Positions 1 to 7,839 of a DNA stretch of 53,736 nucleotides are shown here, piece after piece; within the stretch, counting starts at the first letter, position 1; each line of letters begins with the position of its first letter. Source of the DNA: UBA3700 sp002372775 (GTDB lineage: Bacteria; Bacillota; Clostridia; Christensenellales; UBA3700). The translations under genes and the position numbers were made by a program. The notes under the pieces are model-generated. The model made no database searches. It was not told the origin of the DNA and saw nothing but the letters and a program-made list of their open reading frames with translations. The DNA lies in the NCBI GenBank assembly GCA_946615965.1, contig CAMOIC010000007.1, positions 1 to 53,736 on the forward strand. Reading direction: 5' to 3'.

Positions 1-12
1 ATGCATCGTATT

Positions 13-47
13 AAAAAAGAGATGAGTCAATAGTTCGACCATCTCTT
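13..47 (-). terminator. Intrinsic terminator of the tRNA-Glu/tRNA-Ser unit
   Basis: On the minus strand AAGAGATG and CATCTCTT form a perfect 8-bp stem (17-24 with 40-47), followed by a run of six Ts (13-18 read in reverse). It lies directly after the tRNA-Ser CCA end and should end the transcript carrying both tRNAs. Confidence 0.8.
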
Positions 48-48
48 G

Positions 49-139
49 TGGCGGAGAGTGCGAGATTTGAACTCGCGCTACGGTTTCCCGTACTACACCC
101 TTAGCAGGGGCGCCCCTTCGGCCTCTTGGGTAACTCTCC
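49..139 (-). tRNA. tRNA-Ser(GCT)
   Basis: Read on the minus strand the segment starts GGAGAGT and ends ACTCTCC, discriminator G, encoded CCA. The anticodon stem-loop is CGCCC-CTGCTAA-GGGTG, giving anticodon GCT (serine AGC/AGU). A long variable arm and the TTCAAATC T-loop are visible, and the 91-nt length is typical of a class II tRNA. Confidence 0.93.
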
Positions 140-205
140 ATCCGAAGTATTAAAAATGCTTTATTATATTAACATACAATATCGCATTTGTAAAGATTAT
201 GCCTT

Positions 206-281
206 TGGTGACCCTGCCGGGATTCGAACCCGGGTAGCAGCCGTGAGAGGGCTGAGTCTTGAACCGCTTGACCACAGGGCC
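206..281 (-). tRNA. tRNA-Glu(CTC)
   Basis: Minus-strand sequence begins GGCCCTG and ends CAGGGTC, discriminator A, CCA encoded. The anticodon arm CAGCC-CTCTCAC-GGCTG gives anticodon CTC (GAG codons). The D-arm GTGGTCAAGCGGTTCAAGAC is typical of bacterial tRNA-Glu. It lies 66 nt upstream of tRNA-Ser on the same strand with one shared terminator, so both are probably co-transcribed. Confidence 0.93.
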
Positions 282-336
282 ACAAAGTATAAATATATTA
301 ACATAATAAAAAAATGTTGTCTATTATTTAAAAGAT

Positions 337-1260
337 TTATATTTCATCTTTTAATAATCTTTTTGCAAAATCAATAAATAGGTTATTTGCCTTCTTAGCC
401 ATACGTGATGTCCATGTGCTTTGGAATGTATGATTATCTACTAAAGTCGTTGAATGTAACTCTTCATAATATACATTTTGCTCTTTAAGTTTTTCTATCA
501 TAGCTTCGCCTTGTCCGCCACAGAATATGTCTTTTTCTGCATATATGACACATGTCTTAGGGAATGAACTTGTTATATAAGGCAATGATGAAAGAACATC
601 AGTGTATTTGTATTTATCTAAATCTTTTGTTTCATATCCCGTAAAACTAAAGCTTACTTTATCTGTAAGATTAAAGGCTGTTTTTGCACTAAGTGCTTTA
701 TTTACATCATAAATACCACAATTTAATAGCATTCCTTTAAATCTAAATTTAGGCTTACATTCTAATTTTTCTTGCATATACTTGCTATCAGTAATAGCTC
801 CAACTTGGGCTGCAAAATAACCACCAGAAGAATCGCCCGTAATTATAGAATTATCAATATCAATGTTATATTTTTCTGCATTATCATAAGCCCAGTTTAC
901 TGCACTTATTACGTGCTTTATGGAATCTTCAAAATGATATGTAGGTCCTAATCCGTGATTAATATTTACAACAAAAGCATTTAACTCAGTTGCAAACCAT
1001 GAGCATAACTGTTCTCTGTACTTTTTATCTCCAGCGACAAACCCGCCACCGTGAATATTAAAAACTAGTGGGCGTTTTTCTTTAGATTCTTCTTTAAGCT
1101 CGTATGTATCTAAAACGCATACTTCAGGAAGCGATTCATCGTAAACTATATCTTTAACGGATTTAACATGTTTTCTATATTCTTGTACTTTTCGAAATCT
1201 GTTTTGAAATGGATTATAAACGTAATCAATTTCCTTGAAAATTACTTGATCTAATGTCAT
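337..1260 (-). CDS. Alpha/beta hydrolase, hormone-sensitive-lipase family
   Basis: Probable cytoplasmic carboxylesterase or lipase of 307 aa. The oxyanion-hole motif HGGGF is at residues 70-74 and the nucleophile elbow GDSSGG at 142-147 (Ser144). A YAEKD segment near 248 and the His of DNHTF near 285 would complete the triad. These two motifs are the signature of the HSL family. No signal peptide is seen. An in-frame ATG 18 bases upstream is possible, but AAAGAGGG sits about 7 nt before the ATG at 1260, which I take as the start. The gene is monocistronic, upstream of the tRNAs on the same strand; the substrate cannot be told from sequence. Confidence 0.85.
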   Translation of the reverse strand: MTLDQVIFKEIDYVYNPFQNRFRKVQEYRKHVKSVKDIVYDESLPEVCVLDTYELKEESKEKRPLVFNIHGGGFVAGDKKYREQLCSWFATELNAFVVNINHGLGPTYHFEDSIKHVISAVNWAYDNAEKYNIDIDNSIITGDSSGGYFAAQVGAITDSKYMQEKLECKPKFRFKGMLLNCGIYDVNKALSAKTAFNLTDKVSFSFTGYETKDLDKYKYTDVLSSLPYITSSFPKTCVIYAEKDIFCGGQGEAMIEKLKEQNVYYEELHSTTLVDNHTFQSTWTSRMAKKANNLFIDFAKRLLKDEI

Positions 1261-1351
1261 AACGTAGCCCTCTTTCATACATTTTTATAATTATAACATA
1301 TATTGTTTTAATTGTATGTGTGTGTTAATATTTCATTGAGGGATTTTATTA

Positions 1352-2869
1352 GTGATTAAGAGCATTTTATACAAGTTGAAACACTCAACTATTTCGGTAT
1401 TACCAATCTGTGTAATAGTGCTTTTATTGGCTGCAACTCCTCTTGTTAATTTATCTCAAAAAGAAATTATCACGTTTATTGTCTGTGCAGTATTTTTAAC
1501 AATAGGTATCGCATTATTTAATATGGGCGCCGATATGGCCATGACTCCAATGGGTGAACAAATTGGATATGGTTTAACTAAATCAAGAAGACCATCATTG
1601 CTTCTTGGTATAAGTTTTATTATGGGCGTTCTAATCACTATTGCTGAACCAGATCTTTCAGTTCTTGCAGATCAACTTATTGGCGCAATTAACAACTATG
1701 CTTTAATTATTACCGTTGGTATTGGCGTTGGTGTTTTGTTGTTCGTTGCCGTTCTTAGAATCATATTGAAAAAAGATTTAAACACAATTTTAATTTTTGG
1801 ATATATGCTAGTGTTTGCATTATGCGCAATTGTAATTGAATCAAGTAAATCAGAATTCTTGGCGGTATCGTTTGATTCTGGTGGTGTAACAACTGGCGCT
1901 ATTACAGTTCCATTTATAATGGCACTTGGTGTAGGTATTGCTACATCAATTGGTGGTAGACATGCAAACGAAAACAGCTTCGGTTTAATTGCTTTGTGTT
2001 CAATTGGACCATTAATTGCAGTTTTATTATTATCTGCATTTTCAAATGGACATGCAGGTTACACACTGCCAATATATGAACTAGAGTTATCTTCTATTGG
2101 TAGTTCTCTTGGCAGAATTTCTTTACAAGTATTCTTGTCTATATTCTTAATTTTGTTATTCTTTGGAGTATTACAATTGTTTGTTTTAAGATTGCCAAAA
2201 ACAAAAGTTATTCCAATGTTAATTGGGCTAGTTTATACATTATTTGGCGTTGTAATATTCTTAACTGCTGTAGAGATTGGATTCATGCCAATTGGTTTTA
2301 AAATAGGAAGGCAATTAACACAAGAAGGCAGTGGATATATTATCGCTTTTGGTTTTGTTATTGGTATGGTTGTTGTTCTTGCAGAACCGGCGGTACACGT
2401 TTTAGATAGACAAGTAGAGAATTTAACAGAAGGAACTATAACCAAGAAATCTCTTTTAATAGCCTTATCTTTAGGTGTTGGAATATCTATAGGACTATCA
2501 GTAATAAGGGCAATAATTGGATTCTCAATTTTGTACTATATCATTCCAGGTTACCTAATCTCTTTGCTATTATCATTCTTTGTACCAAAAGTTTATACAG
2601 CAATCGCGTTTGACTCAGGTGGTGTTGCCAGTGGTCCTTTAACATCTAGCTTTATTTTGCCTATGTTAATTGGGGTATGTAGTGAATCATATACGGGTAA
2701 TAGTGTACTTTCTCAAGCATTTGGTGTTGTTGCTATGGTTGCTATGATTCCATTAATCACAATTCAAACATTAGGTTTTAGAGCAATCGTAACAACTAAG
2801 GTTAGAAATAGTATTGCGATGAGAAGAATTCTAGATGAAGATGATGAACAAATTATTGATTTTATGTAG
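1352..2869 (+). CDS. DUF1538-family polytopic membrane protein
   Basis: A 505-aa integral membrane protein, almost wholly hydrophobic, with two internally repeated halves. The first half holds MGADMAMTPMGEQIG, a stretch ending IAEPDLSVLADQ, and FDSGGVTTGAI. The second holds IGFMPIGFKIG, LAEPAVHVLDRQ and FDSGGVASGPL. This duplicated AEP...LxxQ / FDSGG layout is that of the DUF1538 family, whose function is unknown to me; it is presumably a transporter or channel. The start is GTG at 1352 with TGAGGG 9 nt upstream. It is followed after 12 nt by two PII-like genes, suggesting that these small proteins gate it, as SbtB or GlnK do for their transporters. Confidence 0.85.
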   Translation: MIKSILYKLKHSTISVLPICVIVLLLAATPLVNLSQKEIITFIVCAVFLTIGIALFNMGADMAMTPMGEQIGYGLTKSRRPSLLLGISFIMGVLITIAEPDLSVLADQLIGAINNYALIITVGIGVGVLLFVAVLRIILKKDLNTILIFGYMLVFALCAIVIESSKSEFLAVSFDSGGVTTGAITVPFIMALGVGIATSIGGRHANENSFGLIALCSIGPLIAVLLLSAFSNGHAGYTLPIYELELSSIGSSLGRISLQVFLSIFLILLFFGVLQLFVLRLPKTKVIPMLIGLVYTLFGVVIFLTAVEIGFMPIGFKIGRQLTQEGSGYIIAFGFVIGMVVVLAEPAVHVLDRQVENLTEGTITKKSLLIALSLGVGISIGLSVIRAIIGFSILYYIIPGYLISLLLSFFVPKVYTAIAFDSGGVASGPLTSSFILPMLIGVCSESYTGNSVLSQAFGVVAMVAMIPLITIQTLGFRAIVTTKVRNSIAMRRILDEDDEQIIDFM

Positions 2870-2881
2870 GAGGTGGTTGTA

Positions 2882-3307
2882 ATGGCAGAAAAAGAAAAAG
2901 CAACAAAAACAAAAGAAACTACTAAAAAGAAAGCAGTGCAAGGAAAAACCAAACAACTAGCTCCAAATAAACTTGAGATGCTAGTTACGATAGTTAATAG
3001 AAATAAAGCTGAATTTTACGCTGACTATATTCAATCATTTGAGGTCAATATGCAAATGATAATGCAAGCTGAAGGTACAGCAACAGAAGCAATGAAGAAA
3101 ATGCTAGGGTTAATTAATACGGAAAAGGCAGTTATATTTAGTATTATTCAGCAATCAAAGATTAATGAAGTGCTAGATAGTTTACAAGAAAAGTTTAGAA
3201 CTATAAAAGATGGTAAAGGTATAGCATATACAATTCCTTTAACAAGTGTTATTGGTGTTGCAATATATAGTTTCTTAAGTAATAACGTCAGCGCAGTGGA
3301 GGGTTAA
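2882..3307 (+). CDS. PII-like signalling protein 1, with Lys-rich N-terminal tail
   Basis: A 141-aa protein with a Lys/Thr-rich tail of about 27 residues, then a domain of about 105 aa that looks like a ferredoxin-fold PII relative: a LVTIVNR strand, a helix, an acidic loop, a VIFSII strand, a LDSLQEKF helix, GKGIAYTIPL, and a hydrophobic end. The canonical PII T-loop and GDGKIFV nucleotide motif are absent, so it is PII-like rather than GlnB/GlnK. TAGGAGG ends 8 nt before the ATG at 2882, which fixes the start over an upstream in-frame GTG. It lies between the DUF1538 permease and a second PII-like gene, in one operon. Confidence 0.7.
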   Translation: MAEKEKATKTKETTKKKAVQGKTKQLAPNKLEMLVTIVNRNKAEFYADYIQSFEVNMQMIMQAEGTATEAMKKMLGLINTEKAVIFSIIQQSKINEVLDSLQEKFRTIKDGKGIAYTIPLTSVIGVAIYSFLSNNVSAVEG

Positions 3308-3308
3308 G

Positions 3309-3644
3309 ATGAAAAGGTTTGATCATGAATTAATTATTTGTATAGTAAACGAGGGATTCTCAGAACTTGTTATGGAAGCTGCTAAAGACGTTGGAGCTAA
3401 AGGTGGTACCGTTGTTAGAGCAAGAGGTACTGCAAATAAAGAATCAGAAGAATTATTTAAGATAACTATAGAGCCAAAGAAAGAAATGGTTATGATTTTA
3501 GTTCCTACTTCAATTAAAGAGAATGTACTAAAAATGCTTTATGAAAAAGTCGGTTTACAAACTCCAGGACAAGGTATAGCATTCTCAATGCCAGTAGATA
3601 ACGTTATTGGTTTAACAGAAGAAAATCAAGATAACAAAAAATAA
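3309..3644 (+). CDS. PII-like signalling protein 2
   Basis: A 111-aa member of the P-II family in the broad sense. It begins with strand ELIICIVNEG and helix SELVMEAAKDVGAKGGTV, a typical PII beta-alpha pattern in which the first helix leads into a GG turn. A short loop ARGTANKESEELF replaces the T-loop, followed by strand EMVMILV and a C-terminal segment containing GQGIAFSMPVDNVIGL. It starts one base after the preceding stop, with GGAGGG upstream. It probably forms homo- or heterotrimers with its neighbour and senses a nucleotide or cell-state signal for the DUF1538 membrane protein (inference from gene order). Confidence 0.75.
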   Translation: MKRFDHELIICIVNEGFSELVMEAAKDVGAKGGTVVRARGTANKESEELFKITIEPKKEMVMILVPTSIKENVLKMLYEKVGLQTPGQGIAFSMPVDNVIGLTEENQDNKK

Positions 3645-3669
3645 AACACCGTGGTATAATACCATTTGT

Positions 3670-3744
3670 GCATGTATAGTTAAATGGATATAACAGCCCC
3701 CTCCTAAGGGGCAGTTCCAGGTTCGATTCCTGGTATGTGCGCCA
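3670..3744 (+). tRNA. tRNA-Arg(CCT)
   Basis: The acceptor stem GCATGTA pairs with TATGTGC (two wobbles), followed by G and encoded CCA. The anticodon arm GCCCC-CTCCTAA-GGGGC gives anticodon CCT (AGG codons). The T-arm CCAGGTTCGATTCCTGG is canonical. Confidence 0.92.
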
Positions 3745-3815
3745 TTTTTTTATTGGTGTTCAATTTACTAGTTCATATTTTCAAAAGTAAACTTCATATT
3801 TCATTAGTTAACAGC

Positions 3816-3831
3816 TATCACTATAGTGATA
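3816..3831. promoter_or_regulatory. Operator-like palindrome O1 upstream of the DUF3990/HTH pair
   Basis: TATCACTATAGTGATA is a perfect 16-bp palindrome. Its 16-bp twin is at 3870-3885, 54 bp away centre to centre, close to five helical turns, so two dimers could bind on one face. A related half-site pair, TGATAT-AAAA-ATATCA, overlaps its right edge. The likely ligand is the HTH protein encoded at 4578-5216. Confidence 0.6.
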
Positions 3832-3860
3832 TAAAAATATCATTATTTAAACCGGCAAAG

Positions 3861-3889
3861 TTGATAATGTATCACTGTAGTGATATAAT
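3861..3889 (+). promoter_or_regulatory. Promoter with overlapping operator O2 for the DUF3990/HTH operon
   Basis: TTGATA (3861-3866), a 17-bp spacer and TATAAT (3884-3889) form a near-consensus housekeeping promoter. The near-palindrome TATCACTGTAGTGATA (3870-3885) fills the spacer and touches the -10, so a bound repressor would block RNA polymerase. This is the arrangement of an autoregulated toxin-antitoxin-like operon. Confidence 0.65.
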
Positions 3890-3919
3890 TACATTGAATA
3901 GATATAAAGGAGCTTTGCT

Positions 3920-4612
3920 ATGGATAAAAACATTACTATATACCATGGATCAAAACAGATTATTGAAACACCGACTTTTGGTGTAGGAAAAAAGACTAAC
4001 GATTTTGGTTTGGGTTTTTACTGTACGGAAAGCAACAATCTTGCAAAAGAGTGGGCGGTTTCGTCTTTGAATGATGGTTTCTCTAATAGATATACTTTAG
4101 ATACTGAGTATTTGAAAGTTTTGAATCTAAATAGCCAAGAATATACAATACTCAACTGGATTGCTGTTCTAGTAGAACATCGTGTTTTTACTATTAAGAC
4201 ACCAGTGGCGAGACGTGCTAAGCAGTATTTGATTGATAATTTTGGCATCAATGTTAATGCTTTTGATTTAATCATTGGATATCGTGCGGATGATTCATAT
4301 TTTGATTATGCTGAAGCTTTTGTGAACAACGGAATTACTGTCGAGCAATTAGCTAGAGCAATGAAACTTGGAAAACTTGGTGAGCAGATTGTTCTTAAAT
4401 CGCAATTTTCATTTTCTAAAATAAAATACGACGGATTTGAGAGCGCTGAAAAAGATAAATATTATGTTCTACGCAAGGCAAGAGATGACGATGCAAATAA
4501 TACTTATCTTTCCATCTTGGAAAAAGAAGAGGATGGATTGTACATACAAGATATTATAAGAGGGGGTATAACAAACGATGATCCGCGCATACCGAGAAAT
4601 ATATCTAAATAG
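3920..4612 (+). CDS. DUF3990 protein, possible ADP-ribosyltransferase-like effector
   Basis: A 230-aa soluble protein. The N-terminus has IYHGSK followed about 20 residues later by KKTNDFGLGFYCTE, the pattern of DUF3990, a family with ADP-ribosyltransferase-like features (H-Y-type NAD-binding start). The GFYCTE strand and later VIGYRADDSYF also fit that family. No transferase activity can be proven from sequence. AGGAG lies about 8 nt before the ATG. Its 3' end overlaps the next gene by 35 nt, so the two are translationally coupled. Context (autoregulated promoter, HTH partner) suggests a toxin-antitoxin-like or stress module, perhaps acquired. Confidence 0.7.
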   Translation: MDKNITIYHGSKQIIETPTFGVGKKTNDFGLGFYCTESNNLAKEWAVSSLNDGFSNRYTLDTEYLKVLNLNSQEYTILNWIAVLVEHRVFTIKTPVARRAKQYLIDNFGINVNAFDLIIGYRADDSYFDYAEAFVNNGITVEQLARAMKLGKLGEQIVLKSQFSFSKIKYDGFESAEKDKYYVLRKARDDDANNTYLSILEKEEDGLYIQDIIRGGITNDDPRIPRNISK

Positions 4613-5216
4613 TGCACAATCAGCACTAGGCGATGCATTCGATTATGCCATTAATGTCTGCAAAATCTCTGGCGACGATTTTGTAAAACTTTTCGTGGCA
4701 AGCTCAATCAGTAAACGAATAGAAAACGGAGAGCCAGCAATAATCAGCGGAAAGAGTGGAGCAGAAATCGCGGTAGATATACTGTATGAAACAACAGGGA
4801 AACAGTATGACGTAGAGCCAGAAGAACGAATGGAGCGTTCTATAGAATATTGGATCGGGTGGGTAATAGCTTATTATCAATGGTATTCATCAAGACGATA
4901 CGCAGATATTTTCAAAGTTTTGACTTTTACAACTCTTCAAAAAATGTACTATACTTTGCACGAAGTGGATATCACGAAGTTTGTAGAAATCGCCGATGAT
5001 AAAATAAAAGAGTATTTCAAAGATACAAATCTAAAGCGAATTCGTATTTCCTATGGCTGTTCTCAAATGGAACTATCTAAATTATCGGGCGTAAGTTTAC
5101 GTTCTATTCAAATGTATGAACAGCGCCGTAAAAATATCAATAAAGCAAGCGCCGAAACAATCTACTATCTGGCGAAAGCGTTGGGTTGCACTGTCGAGGA
5201 TTTAATAGAAAAATAA
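4578..5216 (+). CDS. XRE-type HTH protein partnered with DUF3990
   Basis: A 212-aa protein. Residues 1-145 are a helical domain I do not recognise. The last 60 or so residues form a Cro/C1-type helix-turn-helix: LKRIRISYGCSQMELSKLSG, VSLRSIQMYEQRRKNINKAS, and ALGCTVEDLIEK. It starts inside the preceding gene, with AGGGGG about 11 nt before ATG. Overlap with DUF3990 and the paired palindromes at its own promoter suggest that it represses the operon and may also neutralise or partner the DUF3990 protein. I cannot say whether the large N-terminal domain has its own activity. Confidence 0.8.
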   Translation: MIRAYREIYLNSAQSALGDAFDYAINVCKISGDDFVKLFVASSISKRIENGEPAIISGKSGAEIAVDILYETTGKQYDVEPEERMERSIEYWIGWVIAYYQWYSSRRYADIFKVLTFTTLQKMYYTLHEVDITKFVEIADDKIKEYFKDTNLKRIRISYGCSQMELSKLSGVSLRSIQMYEQRRKNINKASAETIYYLAKALGCTVEDLIEK

Positions 5217-5279
5217 TAGTTTAATAAATCATGACAGCGCCATTTTAGTTGCGTAAGTTTTATTAATTATATTAATATA

Positions 5280-5306
5280 CTAGCCGTAGGGGGACACGGA
5301 GGCTAG
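5280..5306 (+). promoter_or_regulatory. Hairpin over the ribosome binding site of the 115-aa gene
   Basis: CTAGCC (5280-5285) and GGCTAG (5301-5306) can pair around a 15-nt purine-rich loop. The best Shine-Dalgarno candidate, CGGAGG at 5297-5302, falls partly in the right arm, 10 nt before GTG. It could modulate translation; no known riboswitch class is recognised. Confidence 0.3.
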
Positions 5307-5312
5307 ATTATA

Positions 5313-5660
5313 GTGAAAAAAAGAAGTGTCGCATTAGGTCTATTTGGGATAATTTTATTAGTTTTAAATTTTCTCCCATTTTATAAATACAGCGTCGTTA
5401 ATGTAGAGAATCATACTATTGCAGTTAAACATTATTCAATGTTCTATTTATCTTGTGTGGAATATTTAAATGTTAGTGTCGTTTTTTTGTTTGTTAATCT
5501 TGCATTTATTGGTGCAGCATTGGCCGTTTTAGGAAATGCTATTGCAATAATAGTTGATAAGGATAATACTAGATTCTACACGAAGACAGCATTGTATTCT
5601 GGTCTATTATCTATGGTATTGTTTTTAATTATTCTTTTATTTACATTTGTTGTTCTATAG
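5313..5660 (+). CDS. Small polytopic membrane protein of unknown function
   Basis: A 115-aa hydrophobic protein beginning KKRSV, with membrane segments at about residues 5-22, 45-75 (possibly two helices) and 88-114, separated by a short charged loop DKDNTRFYTK. It has no recognisable motif. The start is GTG at 5313 with CGGAGG 10 nt upstream. It stands alone between the HTH gene and lysA. Confidence 0.6.
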   Translation: MKKRSVALGLFGIILLVLNFLPFYKYSVVNVENHTIAVKHYSMFYLSCVEYLNVSVVFLFVNLAFIGAALAVLGNAIAIIVDKDNTRFYTKTALYSGLLSMVLFLIILLFTFVVL

Positions 5661-5727
5661 TTTTTACTATCAAAACTATTTAACTTATGTTAAAATATTT
5701 TAGAAAATAATTTAAAGGAAGATGTTT

Positions 5728-6993
5728 ATGGAAAAGATACCTTTTGTTACAAAAGAACAAGTAGAAGAAATAGTAAAGACATATCCTACTCCATTCCATA
5801 TTTACAATGAAAAAGGAATTCGTGAAACAGCTAGAAAATTACAAAAAGCTTTTTCTTGGAATAAAGGATATAAAGAATATTTTGCAGTTAAGGCAACTCC
5901 AAATCCATTTATTATGCAAGTATTAAAGGAAGAAGGATGCGGCGTTGACTGTTCATCTTTAACAGAATTAATGTTATCTGATACAGTTGGCTTTAGTGGT
6001 AGCGACATTATGTTCTCATCAAATGTTACACCAGAAGCTGATTTCAAATTAGCAAGAAAGTTAAATGCTTATATCAACTTTGATGATATTACTCATATTG
6101 ATTATTATGCAAAGCTTGCTCCATTTGCTGAAACAATGTGTTGTCGTTATAACCCAGGTGGTGATTTCACATTAAATAATGAAATTATGGATACACCAAA
6201 GGATGCCAAGTATGGTATGACAAAGCCTCAAATCAAGGAAGCATTCTTAAAGCTTAAGGCATATGGTGTAAAGAATTTTGGTATACATGCATTCCTTGCT
6301 AGTAACACTACAGAAAATGGTTATTATCCAAAGCTTGCTAGAATCTTATTCAGTTTAGCAGTTGAATTATCTAAAGAATGTGGAGTTCATATTTCATTCA
6401 TTAACTTATCTGGTGGCGTAGGTATTGCTTATAGACCAGATCAAAAGGGAAATGATATCGACGTAATCGGTGAGGGTGTAAGACAAGCTTATGAAGAAAT
6501 CTTAACACCTGCAGGAATGGATGACGTTGCTATCTTTACAGAGCTTGGAAGATTTATGTTAGCTCCAAATGGTATGTTAATTGCAAAGGCAATTCATGAA
6601 AAGCATATCTGGAAAGAATATATTGGTCTTGATGCTTGTGCAGCAAACTTAATGAGACCAGCAATGTATAGAGCTTATCATCATATTACAGTTCTTGGAA
6701 AAGAGAATGAGCCTTGTGATCATATGTATGATATCACTGGCGGTCTTTGTGAGAATAATGATAAATTCGCTATAGATAGAATGTTGCCAAAGATAGATAT
6801 CGGTGACTATATTGCTATTCATGATACAGGTGCTCATGGATTCTCAATGGGGTACAACTATAATGGTAAATTAAGATCTGCAGAATTAATGCTTTGCGAA
6901 GATGGTTCAGTAAAACAAATCAGACGTGCTGAAACTCCAGCAGATTATTTTGCAACATTAGATTTAGACTATTTCAAAAACAAAAAGAAATAA
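5728..6993 (+). CDS. lysA: Diaminopimelate decarboxylase
   Basis: Catalyses PLP-dependent decarboxylation of meso-diaminopimelate to lysine, the last step of lysine synthesis, in the cytoplasm. The 421-aa length matches the family. The PLP lysine is Lys55 in YFAVKATPNP. The GGVG loop binds phosphate, and GGLCENNDKF is the C-terminal Cys/Glu substrate motif shared by fold-III decarboxylases. The TIM barrel comes first and the beta domain second. Two in-frame ATGs occur; AAGGAAG abuts the first and is 6 nt from the second (5728), which I prefer. A carboxynorspermidine decarboxylase is the main alternative but is shorter. Confidence 0.87.
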   Translation: MEKIPFVTKEQVEEIVKTYPTPFHIYNEKGIRETARKLQKAFSWNKGYKEYFAVKATPNPFIMQVLKEEGCGVDCSSLTELMLSDTVGFSGSDIMFSSNVTPEADFKLARKLNAYINFDDITHIDYYAKLAPFAETMCCRYNPGGDFTLNNEIMDTPKDAKYGMTKPQIKEAFLKLKAYGVKNFGIHAFLASNTTENGYYPKLARILFSLAVELSKECGVHISFINLSGGVGIAYRPDQKGNDIDVIGEGVRQAYEEILTPAGMDDVAIFTELGRFMLAPNGMLIAKAIHEKHIWKEYIGLDACAANLMRPAMYRAYHHITVLGKENEPCDHMYDITGGLCENNDKFAIDRMLPKIDIGDYIAIHDTGAHGFSMGYNYNGKLRSAELMLCEDGSVKQIRRAETPADYFATLDLDYFKNKKK

Positions 6994-7014
6994 TATAATA
7001 ACGTAAGATAACTA

Positions 7015-7042
7015 AAGAAGCCAGGTTGCAACCTGGCTTCTT
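7015..7042. terminator. Bidirectional terminator between lysA and the nucleosidase gene
   Basis: A perfect 28-bp palindrome, AAGAAGCCAGGTTG followed by its exact complement, lies between convergent genes. A-rich flanks on both sides fit use in both directions, although the T-tracts are short. Confidence 0.65.
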
Positions 7043-7061
7043 GCATATAATCAATTGAATT

Positions 7062-7736
7062 CTAAAGCTTTTGTAATAGATTTAATAAAACAGAAAAAGC
7101 TCTTTCTGCGGAGGCTATAACGTTTTTGTTGAAATCTCCTCCATCACCTTCGAATGTATCGCTTATGCATTTAATAGATAAGCACTTAACACCACATAAG
7201 AAACAAACTCTTGCAATGCCAGCAATTTCCATATCACAGATATTACATCCTAAATTATTTAAAGAAATCTTATCTACTTTCTTTTCAATAAATCTTCCAC
7301 CAGAAGCAACTACCGCCTCTTTTATGTTAGGGTATATGCTCTTAACAAAATCAATATAACCATCGTCAAGTGGAATAAATTCATCCCTAAACTCTTCATA
7401 TTGATGTTCTTTTACTGGGTCAATTGGAGATACATCGTAATCATAATTACATGCTTTTCTAACAACAAATAGGTCTTCAACTTTAAGCCCAGTTTGAAGT
7501 GCTCCTGTAACACCAAAATTAACGATAAGTTCACAGCTGTATTTAGTTATTAGTAATTGAGTAGCAGATGAAGCATCAATAATTCCATATCCTGACTTCA
7601 TTGCATAAATCTCATGATTTCCGATTTTTGTTTCATAAACTGTTCTATTTGAAACAGTGTAACTCTTAATATCTGAACCATTATTTAGAAATGATTTCAA
7701 TTCTCTTTCAATTGCTATTATTAAACCTATTTTCAT
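7062..7736 (-). CDS. 5'-methylthioadenosine/S-adenosylhomocysteine nucleosidase family protein
   Basis: A 224-aa PNP/UDP-phosphorylase superfamily enzyme. It opens KIGLIIAIERELKSF, has VNFGVTGAL after strand 4, the purine/ribose motif DMEIAG near residue 167 and the catalytic SDTFEGDGGDF near 190. This fits MtnN/Pfs, which hydrolyses MTA and SAH to free adenine plus the thioribose in methyl-donor recycling. Some residues are unusual, so futalosine or another nucleoside hydrolase is possible. CGAGG lies about 5 nt upstream of ATG at 7736; a GTG 6 nt earlier is too close to it. Monocistronic. Confidence 0.75.
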   Translation of the reverse strand: MKIGLIIAIERELKSFLNNGSDIKSYTVSNRTVYETKIGNHEIYAMKSGYGIIDASSATQLLITKYSCELIVNFGVTGALQTGLKVEDLFVVRKACNYDYDVSPIDPVKEHQYEEFRDEFIPLDDGYIDFVKSIYPNIKEAVVASGGRFIEKKVDKISLNNLGCNICDMEIAGIARVCFLCGVKCLSIKCISDTFEGDGGDFNKNVIASAERAFSVLLNLLQKL

Positions 7737-7776
7737 AAACACCTCGTGTCATTATTTATAATAACAAATATTTGAA

Positions 7777-7805
7777 TTGATATAAATCTTTTTAATTGTT
7801 AAAAT
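7777..7805 (+). promoter_or_regulatory. Promoter of the MFS gene
   Basis: TTGATA (7777-7782), 17-bp spacer, TAAAAT (7800-7805); it lies 35 bp before the MFS start codon. Confidence 0.55.
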
Positions 7806-7839
7806 TAAAATTAGCGTAAGCGATAAAGAGGGTTATTTT

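Noticed and set aside
3735..3986. An 83-codon frame between tRNA-Arg and the DUF3990 gene
   Set aside because: It starts inside the tRNA 3' end, runs over the operators and promoter, and overlaps DUF3990 in another frame; no ribosome binding site.
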